Source: a virus. Taken from it: DNA of 42,773 nt. Where the stretch lies: IMG/VR virus record IMGVR_UViG_3300008262_000112, positions 1 through 42,773 of that record; one strand, 5' to 3'. The notes below the pieces were generated by a model that ran no database searches, had not been told where the DNA came from, and saw only the letters and a program-made list of their open reading frames with translations. The position numbers and the translations under genes are program-made. Each line of letters starts with the position of its first letter. Position 1 is the first letter of the stretch. Positions 41,785 to 42,773 of this stretch are shown piece by piece.

Positions 41785-42773
41785 AGGCTATTATAAATGC
41801 TCAGTAACACTTTGGTATCAAATGTATCGGATTGAATGCTTACAAGTTGATTTGATACAATTTGATCAACACTCTCAAACTTTTGAATGTCAATGTCAGT
41901 GTTAATTTCTACTTCTTTCTTTTCAGGGATCAGCGTCATTTCTCTAATTGAATAGTCTTGCATAAACTTTTCTTTGATAAAACTAGCTTCTTCATAACTA
42001 ATATCAATATCTAAACTTACACGCAGATGTTGTTTAGGCAATATAATTGAATCTGCTTCATCGATTAGTTTGCTAAGTTTAATGGTGCGGAATGTAGGTT
42101 GATCCGGCCATGAGTAATATTCAGGTTGCTTATCCCATTCTAAAATCATCATACCACGATCATCGTCCCAGGTATCTGCATAGTTGTGGGGAAAAGCATT
42201 ACCAATGTAAATCATATTGCCTTTTTGTTGGCGTTTATGAAAGTGCCCGCTAAACCCTAACTCATAACCTTTAAAACTATCTAATGCAATTTCTCCATGG
42301 TCAGGCATCTGCACCATTGCATTCATAAAGAAGCTAGGCAATTCAAAGTGACCAAAGATATACTTTCCACCTTTCTTGCCTATTGACTTCCATTCGTCTC
42401 CGACAAGCCAAGGACATAGAGTAACGTTACCAATAGTAGTGGGCTCATGCACCACAGTGACTCCAGGAATGTACTTTCCGAATTCAACTGAGTGGATGTC
42501 CCGCTTATCTTTGTAGTAAAGATCATGATTGCCAGGAAAGAAATAAAACTTATCGAACGCCTGTCCTAGTTTTTCAAGGGCTCTAAGACTATAATCCATT
42601 GTAGTAATATTAAGGCTATTACGGTTATGGTGCCAATCGCCCATAAAGATTCCGACATCACATCCTTCCTCTTTAGCTTTTGCAATATACCAATCTACAA
42701 AGTCCTCGCAATCTTGATTGTGCGTTGAACTATTAGATTTTAATCCAAAGTGTATATCCGTGAAGCAGGCTAC
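41781..42773 (-). CDS. gp47: Recombination endonuclease subunit gp47 (Mre11/SbcD-like), 5' end cut off
   Basis: The frame is open to the right edge. The Met at 42644 is internal, because 43 upstream codons add the first metal motif FTDIHFG (DxH). Further motifs are GIFMGDWHHNRN (GDxxH), FFPGNHDLYY (GNHD), FGHFELPS and LGFSGHFHKRQ (GHxH). These form the two-manganese centre of the Mre11 phosphoesterase fold. The protein acts with gp46 as the end-processing nuclease. The visible part is 330 codons against 339 aa for T4 gp47, so only a few residues are missing. It leads the operon. Confidence 0.93.
   Translation of the reverse strand, partial: VACFTDIHFGLKSNSSTHNQDCEDFVDWYIAKAKEEGCDVGIFMGDWHHNRNSLNITTMDYSLRALEKLGQAFDKFYFFPGNHDLYYKDKRDIHSVEFGKYIPGVTVVHEPTTIGNVTLCPWLVGDEWKSIGKKGGKYIFGHFELPSFFMNAMVQMPDHGEIALDSFKGYELGFSGHFHKRQQKGNMIYIGNAFPHNYADTWDDDRGMMILEWDKQPEYYSWPDQPTFRTIKLSKLIDEADSIILPKQHLRVSLDIDISYEEASFIKEKFMQDYSIREMTLIPEKKEVEINTDIDIQKFESVDQIVSNQLVSIQSDTFDTKVLLSIYNSL

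Overview
The window is part of the genome of an AT-rich, T4-like (tevenvirus-type) contractile-tailed phage, probably environmental. The evidence is a recognisable T4 virion and recombination gene set: portal gp20, prohead protease gp21, scaffold gp22, major capsid gp23, baseplate/tail protein gp26, and gp46 and gp47. T4-type late promoters (NNTAAATA) precede several transcription units. The capsid protein is short (389 aa) and the fibre locus is very large, so this is a distant relative of T4. The host cannot be read from the sequence.

Layout, left to right. (1) 1-1449: three separate 2-oxoglutarate/Fe(II) oxygenases, one cut by the window edge. (2) 1459-27426: a 26-kb block of virion surface genes, all on the minus strand. 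It has four giant related proteins (2543, 1836, 1262 and 1166 aa) in two pairs, separated and flanked by small structural proteins, and it ends in an Ig-like-domain adhesin. The giants share a right-handed beta-helix core. The two largest also carry seven chitin-binding-like modules at the N-terminus and a seven-blade Asp-box propeller. (3) 27444-27553: a control region with a UUCG-loop terminator after gene 23, a late promoter, and a second U-tract hairpin. (4) 27582-36580: the head module in T4 order (20, 67-like, an extra gene, an acidic core-like gene, 21, 22, 23), preceded by an 843-aa putative tape-measure protein. (5) 36581-36640: back-to-back late promoters driving the tape-measure/head operon leftward and gp26 rightward. 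(6) 36641-37692: gp26 followed by an overlapping -1-frame ORF with no normal start codon, at an A-AAT-TTT-TTC slippery run. This looks like a programmed-frameshift tail-assembly chaperone pair. (7) 37684-38835: a 383-aa protein with a capsid-targeting-like N-terminus and hydrophobic segments. (8) 38836-39292: an unexplained gap whose right part is GC-rich. (9) 39293-42773: a tightly overlapping unit, gp47-gp46-small basic protein-GIY-YIG nuclease, with gp47 cut by the right edge.

How the parts fit: regions 4-6 build the head and part of the tail. Region 2 builds the host-recognition apparatus, with the oxygenases next to it as possible modifiers. Region 9 encodes the Mre11/Rad50-type nuclease used in T4-style recombination-dependent replication. 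No tRNA gene, CRISPR array or insertion sequence was recognised.
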